Assembly (NCBI GenBank): GCA_903881265.1
Contig: CAIRSV010000242.1
Span: 1 to 20,170 of the forward strand
Source: an uncultured Bacteroidota bacterium
GTDB lineage: Bacteria > Bacteroidota > Bacteroidia > Chitinophagales > Chitinophagaceae
Length of the DNA: 20,170 bases
Direction of reading: 5' to 3'
Shown in pieces: positions 1 to 7,320 of the stretch. The position numbers and the translations under genes were made by a program. How positions within the stretch are numbered: the first letter of the stretch is position 1; each line of letters starts with the position of its first letter. Under the pieces are notes generated by a model. That model ran no database searches. It saw only the letters and a program-made list of their open reading frames with translations, and was not told where the DNA came from.

Positions 1-60
1 CTTGTGTTTAAAAGGGAGGAAGTACGATTAATTGGTTAAGCCACTTTTTTCAGTGTAAGG

Positions 61-546
61 TTATTTATTCTTTTCGAGCCTGACGCCTACACTCATCACT
101 TCAGGTAATGGATTCACGCGCATAATCTGTTCAAGTTGTATTGTGTACACGCCTTTTTTCTTGAAGTAAATGGCTTCGCCGTTTCTAGAAAGGGGCATCC
201 TGTGTTCCCAAATTTCATTCATACCCCGCCCGAGCCACTTGCCATCAGGCTGTGCGAGAGGCACTTCGATTTTTACAGTGGAGCCTGTTTTTTCATTCGG
301 TGGTGTAGTGGTTACATTGAGCCAAATATTTGAATAGGAATAAGCGTCTGTATGTCTCATGGTAAGCGACATCGTATAACTTGCAACTGTGTCGGTGATA
401 TCAAACGTGAAGGAAGGCTTATTCGACTCGTTCCATTTCGTTGAGGGCAAGGCTACATTTTTTTCATAGACGTCAGATTGCATGCAAGATGTAAAAAGGC
501 TTACTGCAATAAAAGTGGCGAAAAATAGCGGATTTATGTTATTCAT
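61..546 (-). CDS. gldH: GldH-type gliding motility lipoprotein
   Basis: A 161-residue lipoprotein. The N-terminus has a short hydrophobic stretch and a lipobox ending in LFTSC, so Cys21 would be lipidated after cleavage and the protein would sit in the periplasm or on the outer membrane. The rest is one beta-rich domain with the GldH pattern: F-x-F-x-I-x-D near residues 46-51, Y-x-M-S-L-x-x-R-H-T near 57-66, Y-S-N-I-W-L near 70-76, and a late E-x-R-M-P-L followed by K-G-V-Y-T-I-Q-L-E-Q. GldH is one of the Gld proteins required for gliding in Flavobacterium; related genes also occur in non-gliding Bacteroidota, so motility is not proven. It begins 12 nt after yicC ends, so the two are probably cotranscribed. 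No gene can be read in bases 1-60 beyond it. Confidence 0.85.
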   Translation of the reverse strand: MNNINPLFFATFIAVSLFTSCMQSDVYEKNVALPSTKWNESNKPSFTFDITDTVASYTMSLTMRHTDAYSYSNIWLNVTTTPPNEKTGSTVKIEVPLAQPDGKWLGRGMNEIWEHRMPLSRNGEAIYFKKKGVYTIQLEQIMRVNPLPEVMSVGVRLEKNK

Positions 547-558
547 ATTGTAAGAAAA

Positions 559-1434
559 CTATAGCGCATTTAATAATTGTTCTTTGGCTTGTTCGAGTTC
601 GTCCTTCATCATCACAACAATTTTCTGTATCGCTACATCATTTGCCTTTGAACCCATTGTGTTAATTTCTCGTCCTATTTCTTGCAGCAGGAATCCAAGT
701 TTTTTTCCTTTCATGGATGCATCTTCATTGAGTAAAGTGAAAAAATAGTCGCAGTGATGAAGCAGTCGATTTTTTTCTTCAGTAATATCAAATCGTTCCA
801 CATAATAAATCACTTCTTGTTCAAGACGATTCTTGTCGATTGAGTTTGAATGAATAAGATCGTGTAACGAATTATTTAATTTTTCACGCAGTCTCTCTAA
901 GCGTCCTGTTTCCAATGGGTTTACTTCATGACACATGCGTTCTATAGATTGGATATTTGCAAGGATATGACGTTCAAGCATAGTTCCTTCTTCAAGTCGA
1001 TGTTTATTGAGAATGCCGCAGACTTCATCAATTTTTACGGAGAGATTATTCCAAAGGGTCTCATCGAGTGTGTCGTTGATTGTTGATACGATTTCAGGCA
1101 TACGCATCAAGGTGGCCAACATATCATTCTTTTCGAGATGCAGTTCGTCTGCAATCTGATTCATGGCATCATGATAATATTTGGCAAGTGCAAGATTAAC
1201 AGAGACAGGTTTTGATGTGCCATGTTGTTTCAGATAAATTGTTACATCGACACTGCCGCGAGAAAGATGGTGTTGAATCTGATTTCGAATGGCTATTTCA
1301 TATAATTTTAAAATGGAGGGGATCTTTGAATTGAGCTCAAATTGTTTTCCATTTAATGACCGGATTTCCAAGGAGCAAACATAGTCGCCAAGATTAAATT
1401 CTGATCGTCCGAAACCTGTCATTGATTGTAACAT
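559..1434 (-). CDS. yicC: YicC-family endoribonuclease-like protein
   Basis: A 291-residue protein, close to the usual family length of about 290. It opens with the family signature M-x-Q-S-M-T-G-F-G-R (residues 1-10) and ends with the conserved block in which G-S-K-A-N-D precedes an amphipathic helix (VVMMKDELEQAKEQ). A second family block, EQEVIYYVERFDITEE followed by HCDYF and K-G-K-K-L-G-F-L-L-Q-E-I-G-R-E-I-N-T, is also present. The N-terminal half is YicC_N and the C-terminal half is DUF1732. E. coli YicC is reported as an endoribonuclease acting on RNA, including small RNAs. Met1 is preferred because it aligns with family N-termini; Met5 is the only close alternative. A possible -7 element (TATTTTTA on the minus strand, 1454-1461) lies just upstream without a clear -33 partner. 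In many Bacteroidota gmk follows yicC; here gldH does. Confidence 0.92.
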   Translation of the reverse strand: MLQSMTGFGRSEFNLGDYVCSLEIRSLNGKQFELNSKIPSILKLYEIAIRNQIQHHLSRGSVDVTIYLKQHGTSKPVSVNLALAKYYHDAMNQIADELHLEKNDMLATLMRMPEIVSTINDTLDETLWNNLSVKIDEVCGILNKHRLEEGTMLERHILANIQSIERMCHEVNPLETGRLERLREKLNNSLHDLIHSNSIDKNRLEQEVIYYVERFDITEEKNRLLHHCDYFFTLLNEDASMKGKKLGFLLQEIGREINTMGSKANDVAIQKIVVMMKDELEQAKEQLLNAL

Positions 1435-1574
1435 AACTCTAATTTATTGTGGCTAAAAATAATTCAATAAAGCGGAACCGACCTAAAAAATAATTTCTGA
1501 TTTTATTGAATGTTGCATCATCATGATTGAAAACACATTCTTTTTTTTGATTGTTCGTTACAAGATATGAAAAC

Positions 1575-1691
1575 TTTCACCTCGTTTGTGAAACAAAAAT
1601 TGAAGTTTTACAATAGTCTGAAATGACTATGAATAAAGGGTTTCGTTATCAAAAAAAACAAACCCGATAGAAATAATCAATCGGGTTTTTT
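1575..1691 (+). ncRNA. Candidate small RNA ending in an intrinsic terminator
   Basis: Three hairpins follow each other on the plus strand: TTTCAC (1575-1580) with GTGAAA (1588-1593), ATAGTC (1613-1618) with GACTAT (1625-1630), and the terminator stem at 1660-1688. The terminator lies between two divergent genes and so is not needed to end either mRNA, which suggests a short transcript of its own. I found no clear Bacteroidota promoter in front, so this is a structural inference only. A 15-codon frame (1623-1670, MTMNKGFRYQKKQTR) lies inside it and is probably chance. A minus-strand transcript starting near 1790 is equally possible because the hairpin has T-runs in both directions. Confidence 0.3.
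1660..1690 (+). terminator. Bidirectional intrinsic terminator
   Basis: The stem is AAACCCGAT (1660-1668) with ATCGGGTTT (1680-1688), 9 bp, around an 11-nt loop, with T-run TTTTTT at 1686-1691. On the minus strand the hairpin is followed by TTTGTTTTTTTT, so it can also stop leftward transcription. It separates the divergent yicC and LpxD-like units. Confidence 0.8.
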
Positions 1692-1795
1692 GAATTTATG
1701 GGTTAGTAAGCGATTTAACCTTCACAAGTATAGTATGTTTTTTTTGTTGATAAAAATTTTTCGACTGAAAAGTTATTCACTTAATGTTAATAGTA

Positions 1796-1827
1796 GAATG
1801 CGTTATCCGTGAATGCATCCGCATTCA
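1796..1827 (+). other. Competing inverted repeats upstream of the LpxD-like gene
   Basis: TGAATGC (1810-1816) and GCATTCA (1821-1827) form a perfect 7-bp stem with loop ATCC. GAATGCG at 1796-1802 can also pair with CGCATTC at 1820-1826. Two 5' arms therefore compete for one 3' arm. It could be a protein-binding inverted repeat or a leader structure; no T-run follows, so it is not a terminator. Confidence 0.35.
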
Positions 1828-1923
1828 AATCCATTTTATTTTTCGTGATCCAAGATCTATAAGATTAGTAAAAAATAATTGTTCCAATTTGACATCTTCA
1901 TGTCTGTTTAAAAAAAATACAAT

Positions 1924-1957
1924 CTTGTTAAGCGTATTGTTTTTATCTTTACTTTTA
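1924..1957 (+). promoter_or_regulatory. Possible promoter of the LpxD-like gene
   Basis: TACTTTTA at 1950-1957 matches the Bacteroidota -7 element TAnnTTTG at 7 of 8 positions and is identical to the -7 proposed for hpf. The -33 partner is poor: CTTG at 1924-1927, with a 22-nt gap. An overlapping TATCTTTA at 1944-1951 is an alternative -7. Either would give a leader of about 60-70 nt. Confidence 0.3.
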
Positions 1958-2027
1958 TTTAAAATTACGTTAGCTGTTTCGAGCAGATTAAGAAATCAAT
2001 GCAAACCATATTTAACAACAGAATATT

Positions 2028-2975
2028 ATGAAATTAAAAGCCCCGGTGAATGCAAATTGGATAGCCAAGTTTGTTGGTGCCGAATTAATTGGTGATGGCG
2101 CTATTGAAGCCGATGGAATCAACGAAGTACATAAGATTACACCTGGCGATATTTCATTTGTGGATATCGAAAAATATTATTCCCGTCTGCTTACGAGCGA
2201 AGCCACAGTTATTATAATGAATAAGGTGGTTGAGTGTCCTGAAGGTAAAGCGTTATTGATTACAAAAGATCCGGCAAGTGCGTATGTCAAACTTGTTAAA
2301 CATTTTTGTCCGTTTGAACCTGCAACATCAATGATCAGCGAAACAGCTGTCATTGGAGAAGGCACGGTGATTCAACCAGGTGTATTTGTTGGGAATCATT
2401 GTAAAATCGGTACGAATTGTGTGATTCATCCAGGTGTTGTCATCTATGACGGCACGACGATTGGTAATAATGTAAACATTCAAGCGAATTCTGTTATTGG
2501 AGGTGATGCCTTCTATTTTAATAAACGAGAGAACGCTGAATTGCGATATTTGAAACTTGAAAGTTGCGGCACTACTATTATCGAAGATGATGTAGAAATA
2601 GGTGCTTGTTGCACTATTGACCGCGGCGTCAGTGGCATCACGATTGTAGGAAAGGGAACTAAGTTGGATAACTTTATTCATATTGGACACGGTACCATCA
2701 TCGGAAAAAATTGTCTCTTTGCTGCGCAAGTTGGTGTGGCAGGAAAAGTAACTATTGGTGATAACGTACTTCTTTACGGACAGGTTGGTGTGTCGAAAGA
2801 TCTTGTGATTGAAAGCAATACAGTGGTACTTGCTAAAAGTGGTGTAGGTAAATCGCTTCCCGGTGGTAAAGTTTGGTTCGGTATTCCGGTACAAGATGCC
2901 AAAGATAAAATGGAAGAGCTGGTATGGGTTAAACGTATTCCAGAACTTTGGGACAGGATGAAAAGCGATTACTAA
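2028..2975 (+). CDS. lpxD: LpxD-like UDP-3-O-acylglucosamine N-acyltransferase
   Basis: A 315-residue left-handed beta-helix acyltransferase. LpxD transfers a 3-hydroxyacyl chain from acyl-ACP to the 2-amino group of UDP-3-O-acyl-glucosamine in lipid A synthesis, in the cytoplasm. Residues 1-100 form the uridine-binding-type N-terminal domain (PGDISFV at 39-45). Residues 103-285 are hexapeptide repeats, including the LpxD hallmark TIDRG (196-200) and GTKLDNFIHIGH (210-221), whose His221 aligns with the catalytic His239 of E. coli LpxD. FAAQVGVAGK follows. It is slightly shorter than canonical LpxD (about 340) and has GGDAFYF where LpxD usually has a GSDGFGF-like motif. It also stands alone, away from lpxA and lpxC/fabZ, so it may be the lone paralogue seen in some Bacteroidota instead of the main LpxD. 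The ATG at 2028 has no Shine-Dalgarno sequence but matches family N-termini. Confidence 0.82.
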   Translation: MKLKAPVNANWIAKFVGAELIGDGAIEADGINEVHKITPGDISFVDIEKYYSRLLTSEATVIIMNKVVECPEGKALLITKDPASAYVKLVKHFCPFEPATSMISETAVIGEGTVIQPGVFVGNHCKIGTNCVIHPGVVIYDGTTIGNNVNIQANSVIGGDAFYFNKRENAELRYLKLESCGTTIIEDDVEIGACCTIDRGVSGITIVGKGTKLDNFIHIGHGTIIGKNCLFAAQVGVAGKVTIGDNVLLYGQVGVSKDLVIESNTVVLAKSGVGKSLPGGKVWFGIPVQDAKDKMEELVWVKRIPELWDRMKSDY

Positions 2976-3096
2976 ATTTCACATTCTTCCTAGTAGAAAA
3001 TAGCACCTGTTTTTATACATTCATACGACCATATATCCTATGAAATAAATGGTATGATCATATTCGTTTGTATTTTAATTATTCTTTTTTTATACC

Positions 3097-5556
3097 ATGT
3101 CAATTATGAGGTCTTTTTGTTATCTGCTGATTTTGCTTTTTAGTACACATGTTACACGGTCACAGACTCGGCGAGTTTGTCGTATACAAGCGGTGGCTGT
3201 GGCGCCTACTATTGACGGCGATCTTTCAGACGAGGTGTGGAAACAATGCAGTGTGATCAATGATTTTACACAAACTGTTCCGCATCCAGACCAAGCTTCT
3301 GCGTATAATACTGATGTTCGAATGTGTTATACCAATTCGTCTGTTTTTATAGCAGCTACCCTGTATCAGCCTAGATCCATTTCATCACGACAGTTGACAG
3401 CGAGGGATATGCTAATCAATCCGAATTGTGATATGTTCTCCATCTACCTTGATACCTATGACGATCATCAAAATGGTTTTGTGTTTCGCATTTCAAGTGC
3501 CGGAGTTCAACAAGATGAGCGTCTAAGTGGCGGCTCTGAATATGGCGATGGCAGTTGGGATGCTGTTTGGACGTCTAAGGTGAGTATCAGTGAAGACTGT
3601 TGGCGTGCTGAAATAGAAATTCCGTTTAGTGCGTTGCGATTTTCTAAACAAGATGAAATGAAGTGGGGTATTAATTTTAATCGCAGTGTGCGCAAAGTAA
3701 ATGAAAGTAGTTATTGGAATAAAATTAATGTGCAGAAGCAAGGCTTCCTAGCGCAAACGGGTATGCTCAGCGGGTTGAAGCAAATTAATCCGCCTATTCG
3801 ATTGTTTTTATTCCCGTATGTGTCAACCGGATTTCTTCAACAGGAAGAATCAAACGTCACGACGAAACGATGGTTACGCAGCGGCGGTCTCGATGTGAAG
3901 TATGGTATCAATGAATCATTTACATTGGATGTCACATTGATTCCTGATTTTTCACAAGTTATATCGGATAATCTAATCCGTAATTTATCGCCGTTCGAAC
4001 AGCAGCTCAATGAGAATCGTCCTTTCTTTACCGAAGGAACTGATTTGTTTAATAAAGCAGGTTTATTTTATTCGCGAAGAGTAGGTGGCAAACCAAGAGA
4101 TTACAATAAAGTACAAGCTGATTATGGCGATCAGGATAAATATATCATTGAAAAAAATCCAAATGTGACCACGTTGTACAATGGGTTTAAGATTTCTGGT
4201 CGAACCAATAATAAACTTGGTATCGGTCTATTCAATGCGATTGGTGCACCAATGAATGCAAGAATTAAGGACAAGGCAACAGGGCAGGAATTTAAAATAG
4301 AGACAGAGCCTTTGACAAATTATAATGTCCTTGTACTCGATAAAGCGTTGCAGGGTCAATCGAGTTTTAATTTTACGAATACGTGTGTGTTGCGAAACGA
4401 TTCGGCGCAATATGCAAATGTCAGTTCGTTTATGTTAACTAAATTTAACAAGAAGGAATCCTATTCGCTGCGGCTTTTTTCGAAAGTAAGTATGATCAAA
4501 ACATCGCAATCGAATATCGGAACAGCATTAGGTATAGTTGTTGCCAAAACAAGTGGCAAGTTTACATTTAGTGCTAGTGTCGATAGGCAATCGCCAAAAT
4601 TTGATAAGAGCGATATGGGGATACAATTCGACTACAATAATTCAAATGCTTCGTTGTCATTGAATTATAGCGAAAACAAACCTGCGTCAAAATATCTGCA
4701 ATTTTATCGAATTAATTTGAGCCAGACGACATCAGAAAACATGGTTCCTTTTGTCTTTAAATCGTATCAGTTGAATGCTAGTTACTTTATATTATTTAAA
4801 AATTTTGTTGATGTGACCTATTCAACTGAAACCAAACCGATAGCGCCTATTGATTTTTATCAGTTGCGTGTTTTTGGCAAGAGACTGAAACAATATGCAT
4901 ATTGGTATCATTCCATTGACGGAAGTTCAGACAGTCGTCGTAAATTATTTTGGTCATTCAACGGAGGTTATGGATTTGCCAATGAACAACATACGGGTTA
5001 CACCTATCTTAATCAGGGATTTCGTTATCGTTTCTCACCTAAGCTAGATATTTCTATCAATGGCGAGATGACGAGGGATAATAAGAATATCGGTTATGCC
5101 TTTTATGACAATATCAATAATCAACCCGTAGTAGGTCAACGTGATGTTAGAGAATACGCAGGCGAGATTAGTATGAAACTTAATTTGAGTCCGAATACGA
5201 ATTTCACGGCACGTTTCCGTCATTATAATTCGTTCATTACGTATAGGGCTTTTTATACCGTTGATGATAAAGGTGAATGGCGGCATCAGCCTGTTGCGTT
5301 TGAAAAAGGCCACGATGAAAACTATAATCTACAGAATGTGGATGTGTTTTTTAATTGGATATTCAGACCTGGAAGCAGGGTGGTAGTGAGCTATAAGCAG
5401 TGGCTGAATGATGCCTATCTGTTAAATGAAAAGACGGGCAATTCATATTTCAACAATGCCTATCAGTTTATTAAAATGCCACACGCGTTTGAACTGTCAG
5501 CTCGAGTTATCTTTTTCCTTGATTATAATCAGGCAGGAAAGCAAAGGAGGTCTTAA
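3097..5556 (+). CDS. DUF5916 secreted/outer-membrane protein with CBM9-like N-terminal domain
   Basis: An 819-residue exported protein. A signal peptide covers about residues 1-23 (cleavage near THVTRSQ); Met4 at 3106 is an equally good start. Residues about 28-240 form a CBM9/DOMON-like beta-sandwich with the usual pattern: P-T-I-D-G-D-L-S-D-E-V-W near 37-48, then D-M-F-S-I-Y-L-D-T-Y-D-D, G-F-V-F-R-I-S, D-A-V-W-T-S, and W-R-A-E-I-E-I-P-F-S-A-L-R-F. The rest matches DUF5916: L-D-V-K-Y-G-I-N-E-S-F-T-L-D, T-L-I-P-D-F-S-Q-V, N-E-N-R-P-F-F-T-E-G, then many alternating aromatic strands to the C-terminus, consistent with an outer-membrane beta-barrel. The family is common in Bacteroidota; its substrate is unknown, though the N-terminal fold suggests binding of carbohydrate or another surface ligand. 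It follows the LpxD-like gene by 121 nt and is closed by a strong terminator. Confidence 0.85.
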   Translation: MSIMRSFCYLLILLFSTHVTRSQTRRVCRIQAVAVAPTIDGDLSDEVWKQCSVINDFTQTVPHPDQASAYNTDVRMCYTNSSVFIAATLYQPRSISSRQLTARDMLINPNCDMFSIYLDTYDDHQNGFVFRISSAGVQQDERLSGGSEYGDGSWDAVWTSKVSISEDCWRAEIEIPFSALRFSKQDEMKWGINFNRSVRKVNESSYWNKINVQKQGFLAQTGMLSGLKQINPPIRLFLFPYVSTGFLQQEESNVTTKRWLRSGGLDVKYGINESFTLDVTLIPDFSQVISDNLIRNLSPFEQQLNENRPFFTEGTDLFNKAGLFYSRRVGGKPRDYNKVQADYGDQDKYIIEKNPNVTTLYNGFKISGRTNNKLGIGLFNAIGAPMNARIKDKATGQEFKIETEPLTNYNVLVLDKALQGQSSFNFTNTCVLRNDSAQYANVSSFMLTKFNKKESYSLRLFSKVSMIKTSQSNIGTALGIVVAKTSGKFTFSASVDRQSPKFDKSDMGIQFDYNNSNASLSLNYSENKPASKYLQFYRINLSQTTSENMVPFVFKSYQLNASYFILFKNFVDVTYSTETKPIAPIDFYQLRVFGKRLKQYAYWYHSIDGSSDSRRKLFWSFNGGYGFANEQHTGYTYLNQGFRYRFSPKLDISINGEMTRDNKNIGYAFYDNINNQPVVGQRDVREYAGEISMKLNLSPNTNFTARFRHYNSFITYRAFYTVDDKGEWRHQPVAFEKGHDENYNLQNVDVFFNWIFRPGSRVVVSYKQWLNDAYLLNEKTGNSYFNNAYQFIKMPHAFELSARVIFFLDYNQAGKQRRS

Positions 5557-5592
5557 CGAATAAGGATGAATATTTACAGAACGTCTATAAAC

Positions 5593-5630
5593 AACAAATC
5601 ATCCCGGAATATCGTTCGGGATGATTTGTT
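5593..5630. terminator. Bidirectional terminator between convergent genes
   Basis: A perfect 14-bp stem, AACAAATCATCCCG (5593-5606) with CGGGATGATTTGTT (5617-5630), around a 10-nt loop. It lies between the plus-strand DUF5916 gene (ends 5556) and the minus-strand small gene (ends 5650) and can serve both. The T-run is short, so strength rests mainly on the stem. Confidence 0.85.
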
Positions 5631-5649
5631 ATGGAGAATTTAAAAGGGA

Positions 5650-5853
5650 TTAGCCCATTTTTGCCAAACCAGCTTTCACAGCGCCTAGAGCGTTTGCTTC
5701 ACTGAGCATAGTGGTCATCTTGTTACCTTTGCCATCAGTGCCTTGAGCCATATAACCACCGCGGGCAGTTTTGGTTACTACAGCATCCTGCATCAATACA
5801 TTTTTTTCCTTTGTTTTCATGCAATATGCACGAATTGCTAAATCAGTAGACAT
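5650..5853 (-). CDS. Small DUF5679-like protein lacking most zinc-ligand cysteines
   Basis: A 67-residue basic, probably cytosolic protein with no signal peptide or membrane segment. From memory, DUF5679 proteins are small zinc ribbons of the form A-Y-C-x-K-C ... G-x-C-P-x-C-G. This protein keeps the A-Y-C-M-K-T start (residues 9-14) and the central K-T-A-R-G-G-Y-M-A-Q-G block, but the second cysteine of the first pair is Thr and the second pair is replaced by T-D-G-K-G-N-K-M. It has one cysteine in total, so it should not bind structural zinc. A helical tail (LSEANALGAVKAGLAKMG) follows. The function is unknown. On the minus strand TATATTTA (5875-5882) could be a -7 element, without a good -33. 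The terminator at 5593-5630 lies just beyond its stop. The gene assignment is fairly secure; the family link is moderate. Confidence 0.7.
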   Translation of the reverse strand: MSTDLAIRAYCMKTKEKNVLMQDAVVTKTARGGYMAQGTDGKGNKMTTMLSEANALGAVKAGLAKMG

Positions 5854-6032
5854 TGTTTTGTTTTTTAGTTCATGTAAATATAAACAAATTGAAATAGGAA
5901 CACTACAGAGTTATTATAGCTTATCCACATATGTAAAGTGTTTCAACTTGTTGATGGTATTGCATTGCATTAAAACAGCTGGTAGAGATAGAAAATATAG
6001 CTGAAATAGTTGCTGTTGTCAGTAGCTTGTCT

Positions 6033-6863
6033 CTACACATAATACAGGTCCATCCCTTCAAACAACTTCTTTTCTTCGATGGTTTTCTTCACGATGTGTA
6101 GCGATGATTTTTCGATGATCGCATACATTGTGCTGCCGCTTCCGCTCATCGAAGCATAGGCGGCACCTGCATGATACAGATCGTCTTTTATTTTTTTTAA
6201 TATAGGATGAGTCTTGAATATCCCTTCTTCAAAATCATTTTTCAATTCATCTTTCCAGGTTGTGATGGGTTGTTGCACTATTTGAGCTGTGCTTTTCAAT
6301 GGCATAGCCGGTGTAAGTTGTGTAAAGGCCCAGCCTGTAGGAATATGAATACCGGGTAACACCAACATGAAACTATAGGCAGATAAATCAAGCGGCATGG
6401 GTGATAATTGTTCGCCACGACCTATTGCATAACAAGGTTCGTTATGAAGAAAGAAAGGGCAATCACTTCCGAGTGCTAATGCATAGGTTGCGAGTTGAAA
6501 CGCTGTGTTCAGATTGAGATTGAATGCCTCATTCATCATCATCAGCATGAAGGCGGCATCGCTTGATCCACCGCCGAGTCCACCACCTGTAGGAATATGT
6601 TTGTGCAGATGAATATGCAGATTCGGTATTGTTGGAAAATCTCGCTTCAATGCATGATACGCTTTCAATACGATATTGTCTTTTGCGTCGCCGGGGATAG
6701 TCAGACCGGTGCTGTCGAAAATCAGTTCATCACTTTCAATAAATTCGAGGGCATCGCAAAGTGGTATCGGATAAAAAACCGTGTCCAGTTCGTGATAGTC
6801 GTCTTCCCGTTTGCGGGTAATCGACAGGCCAAGATTGATTTTGCAATTCGGAAATCGTATCAT
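6033..6863 (-). CDS. ispE: 4-diphosphocytidyl-2-C-methyl-D-erythritol kinase (IspE)
   Basis: A 276-residue GHMP-family kinase that phosphorylates the 2-hydroxyl of CDP-methylerythritol in the MEP isoprenoid pathway. Visible motifs are F-P-N-C-K-I-N-L-G-L (residues 4-13, substrate Lys8), the ATP-binding P-T-G-G-G-L-G-G-G-S-S-D-A-A (91-104), L-G-S-D-C-P-F-F (131-138, with Asp134 as the expected catalytic base), and M-S-G-S-G-S-T-M (239-246). The frame is open back to an ATG at 6899, but that ATG and its first codons lie inside the terminator hairpin that follows hpf. Met at 6863 (MIRFPNCKINLG) matches the family N-terminus and is chosen. With only about 20 nt between the hairpin and the start, expression may depend on read-through from hpf or on a promoter overlapping hpf. 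Confidence 0.93.
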   Translation of the reverse strand: MIRFPNCKINLGLSITRKREDDYHELDTVFYPIPLCDALEFIESDELIFDSTGLTIPGDAKDNIVLKAYHALKRDFPTIPNLHIHLHKHIPTGGGLGGGSSDAAFMLMMMNEAFNLNLNTAFQLATYALALGSDCPFFLHNEPCYAIGRGEQLSPMPLDLSAYSFMLVLPGIHIPTGWAFTQLTPAMPLKSTAQIVQQPITTWKDELKNDFEEGIFKTHPILKKIKDDLYHAGAAYASMSGSGSTMYAIIEKSSLHIVKKTIEEKKLFEGMDLYYV

Positions 6864-6884
6864 CGGTGTAAAAGTATCATAAAT

Positions 6885-6916
6885 AAAAATGCCCCGCAAT
6901 GTTGCGAGGCATTTTT
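6885..6916 (-). terminator. Terminator/attenuator between hpf and ispE
   Basis: AAAAATGCC (6885-6893) pairs with GGCATTTTT (6908-6916), and inside it CGCA (6895-6898) pairs with TGCG (6903-6906) around a 4-nt loop. Read on the minus strand, it starts 4 nt after the hpf stop codon and ends in TTTTTATTTAT. It ends most hpf transcripts and leaves ispE downstream dependent on read-through or a separate start. Confidence 0.82.
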
Positions 6917-6920
6917 CAAC

Positions 6921-7226
6921 TTAATGAGTTTCTATTTGTTTGTCTTTGTAACTTTTTATTTGATCAATCACGGCTTTCATGGCTAGGTCGAAGGATTCTT
7001 CGAAGAGTTTTGATTCGTGCTTGACAAAAAAAGTGTGTTTTGGTACATGAACCTTAATCTCGGCAATTTTATCTTTTATCTGATGAACAACGTTATCAAC
7101 CTTCAAGTATACTTCCACGTCTACGATATTATCATGATAGGTTTGCAATTTCACCACTTTTTCGTTAACATGATCTAAGAGCTTTTTGTCGGCATCAAAA
7201 CGATGCGTTCTAATTTGTACGTTCAT
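6921..7226 (-). CDS. hpf: Short ribosome hibernation promoting factor (HPF/RaiA family)
   Basis: A 101-residue protein of the S30EA/HPF family, which binds the 30S decoding region and promotes ribosome inactivation or dimerisation in stationary phase. It begins MNVQIRTHRFDADKKLLDHV and has the family spacing K-V-x-K-L-x-x-Y-H-D-N-I-V-D-V-E-V-Y-L, K-I-A-E-I-K-V-H-V-P, a late F-E-E-S-F-D-L-A-M-K-A-V-I-D-Q-I, and a lysine-rich tail. There is no C-terminal dimerisation domain, so it is the short form. The frame is open to an ATG at 7304, but that ATG lies in the -33 box of the promoter proposed here, and the extra residues look like translated AT-rich promoter DNA. The start at 7226 is therefore preferred. 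Downstream is its own terminator. Confidence 0.9.
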   Translation of the reverse strand: MNVQIRTHRFDADKKLLDHVNEKVVKLQTYHDNIVDVEVYLKVDNVVHQIKDKIAEIKVHVPKHTFFVKHESKLFEESFDLAMKAVIDQIKSYKDKQIETH

Positions 7227-7273
7227 TGTTCGATTTTTTTTCTGTGAATAAATAAAATGTGTAAGAGCTATTA

Positions 7274-7305
7274 TAAAAGTAAAACAATAAAGTAGGAAAT
7301 GCAAA
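7274..7305 (-). promoter_or_regulatory. hpf promoter, Bacteroidota type
   Basis: On the minus strand TTTG (7302-7305), then 20 nt, then TACTTTTA (7274-7281): a 7/8 match to the -7 consensus TAnnTTTG at the ideal distance. A start near 7267 would give a leader of about 40 nt before the ATG at 7226. Confidence 0.6.
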
Positions 7306-7320
7306 ATTTAAAGAGTCGTA

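Larger units (their letters stand above)
1435..2027. other. Long divergent intergenic region
   Basis: A gap of 593 bp between minus-strand yicC and the plus-strand LpxD-like gene. It is AT-rich and holds no convincing protein gene; an open frame at 1784-2095 has no family resemblance and runs into the LpxD-like gene in another frame. It does contain three plus-strand hairpins in a row (1575-1688), the last a strong terminator, then a pair of competing inverted repeats (1796-1827) and a possible promoter for the downstream gene (1924-1957). Each is listed separately. Confidence 0.7.

Noticed and set aside
1784..2095. 103-residue open frame upstream of the LpxD-like gene
   Set aside because: No family resemblance, AT-rich low-complexity translation, and it overlaps the start of the LpxD-like gene in another frame.
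3020..3056. Imperfect inverted repeat CATAC-GA-CCA / TGGTATG between the LpxD-like and DUF5916 genes
   Set aside because: Bulged, AT-rich and without a directly adjoining T-run; not a convincing terminator or operator.
5543..5616. Perfect Shine-Dalgarno-like AAAGGAGGT followed by a 26-codon frame from 5566
   Set aside because: The string lies in the last codons of the DUF5916 gene and the frame runs straight through the terminator stem; Bacteroidota seldom rely on such sites. Likely chance.
6864..6899. N-terminal extension of ispE to the ATG at 6899
   Set aside because: The codons are the 3' arm and tail of the hpf terminator, and homologues start at MIRFPN.
7227..7304. Signal-peptide-like extension of hpf (MHFLLYCFTFIIALTHF)
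   Set aside because: HPF is cytosolic, homologues begin at MNVQIR, and the region holds the promoter on the same strand.
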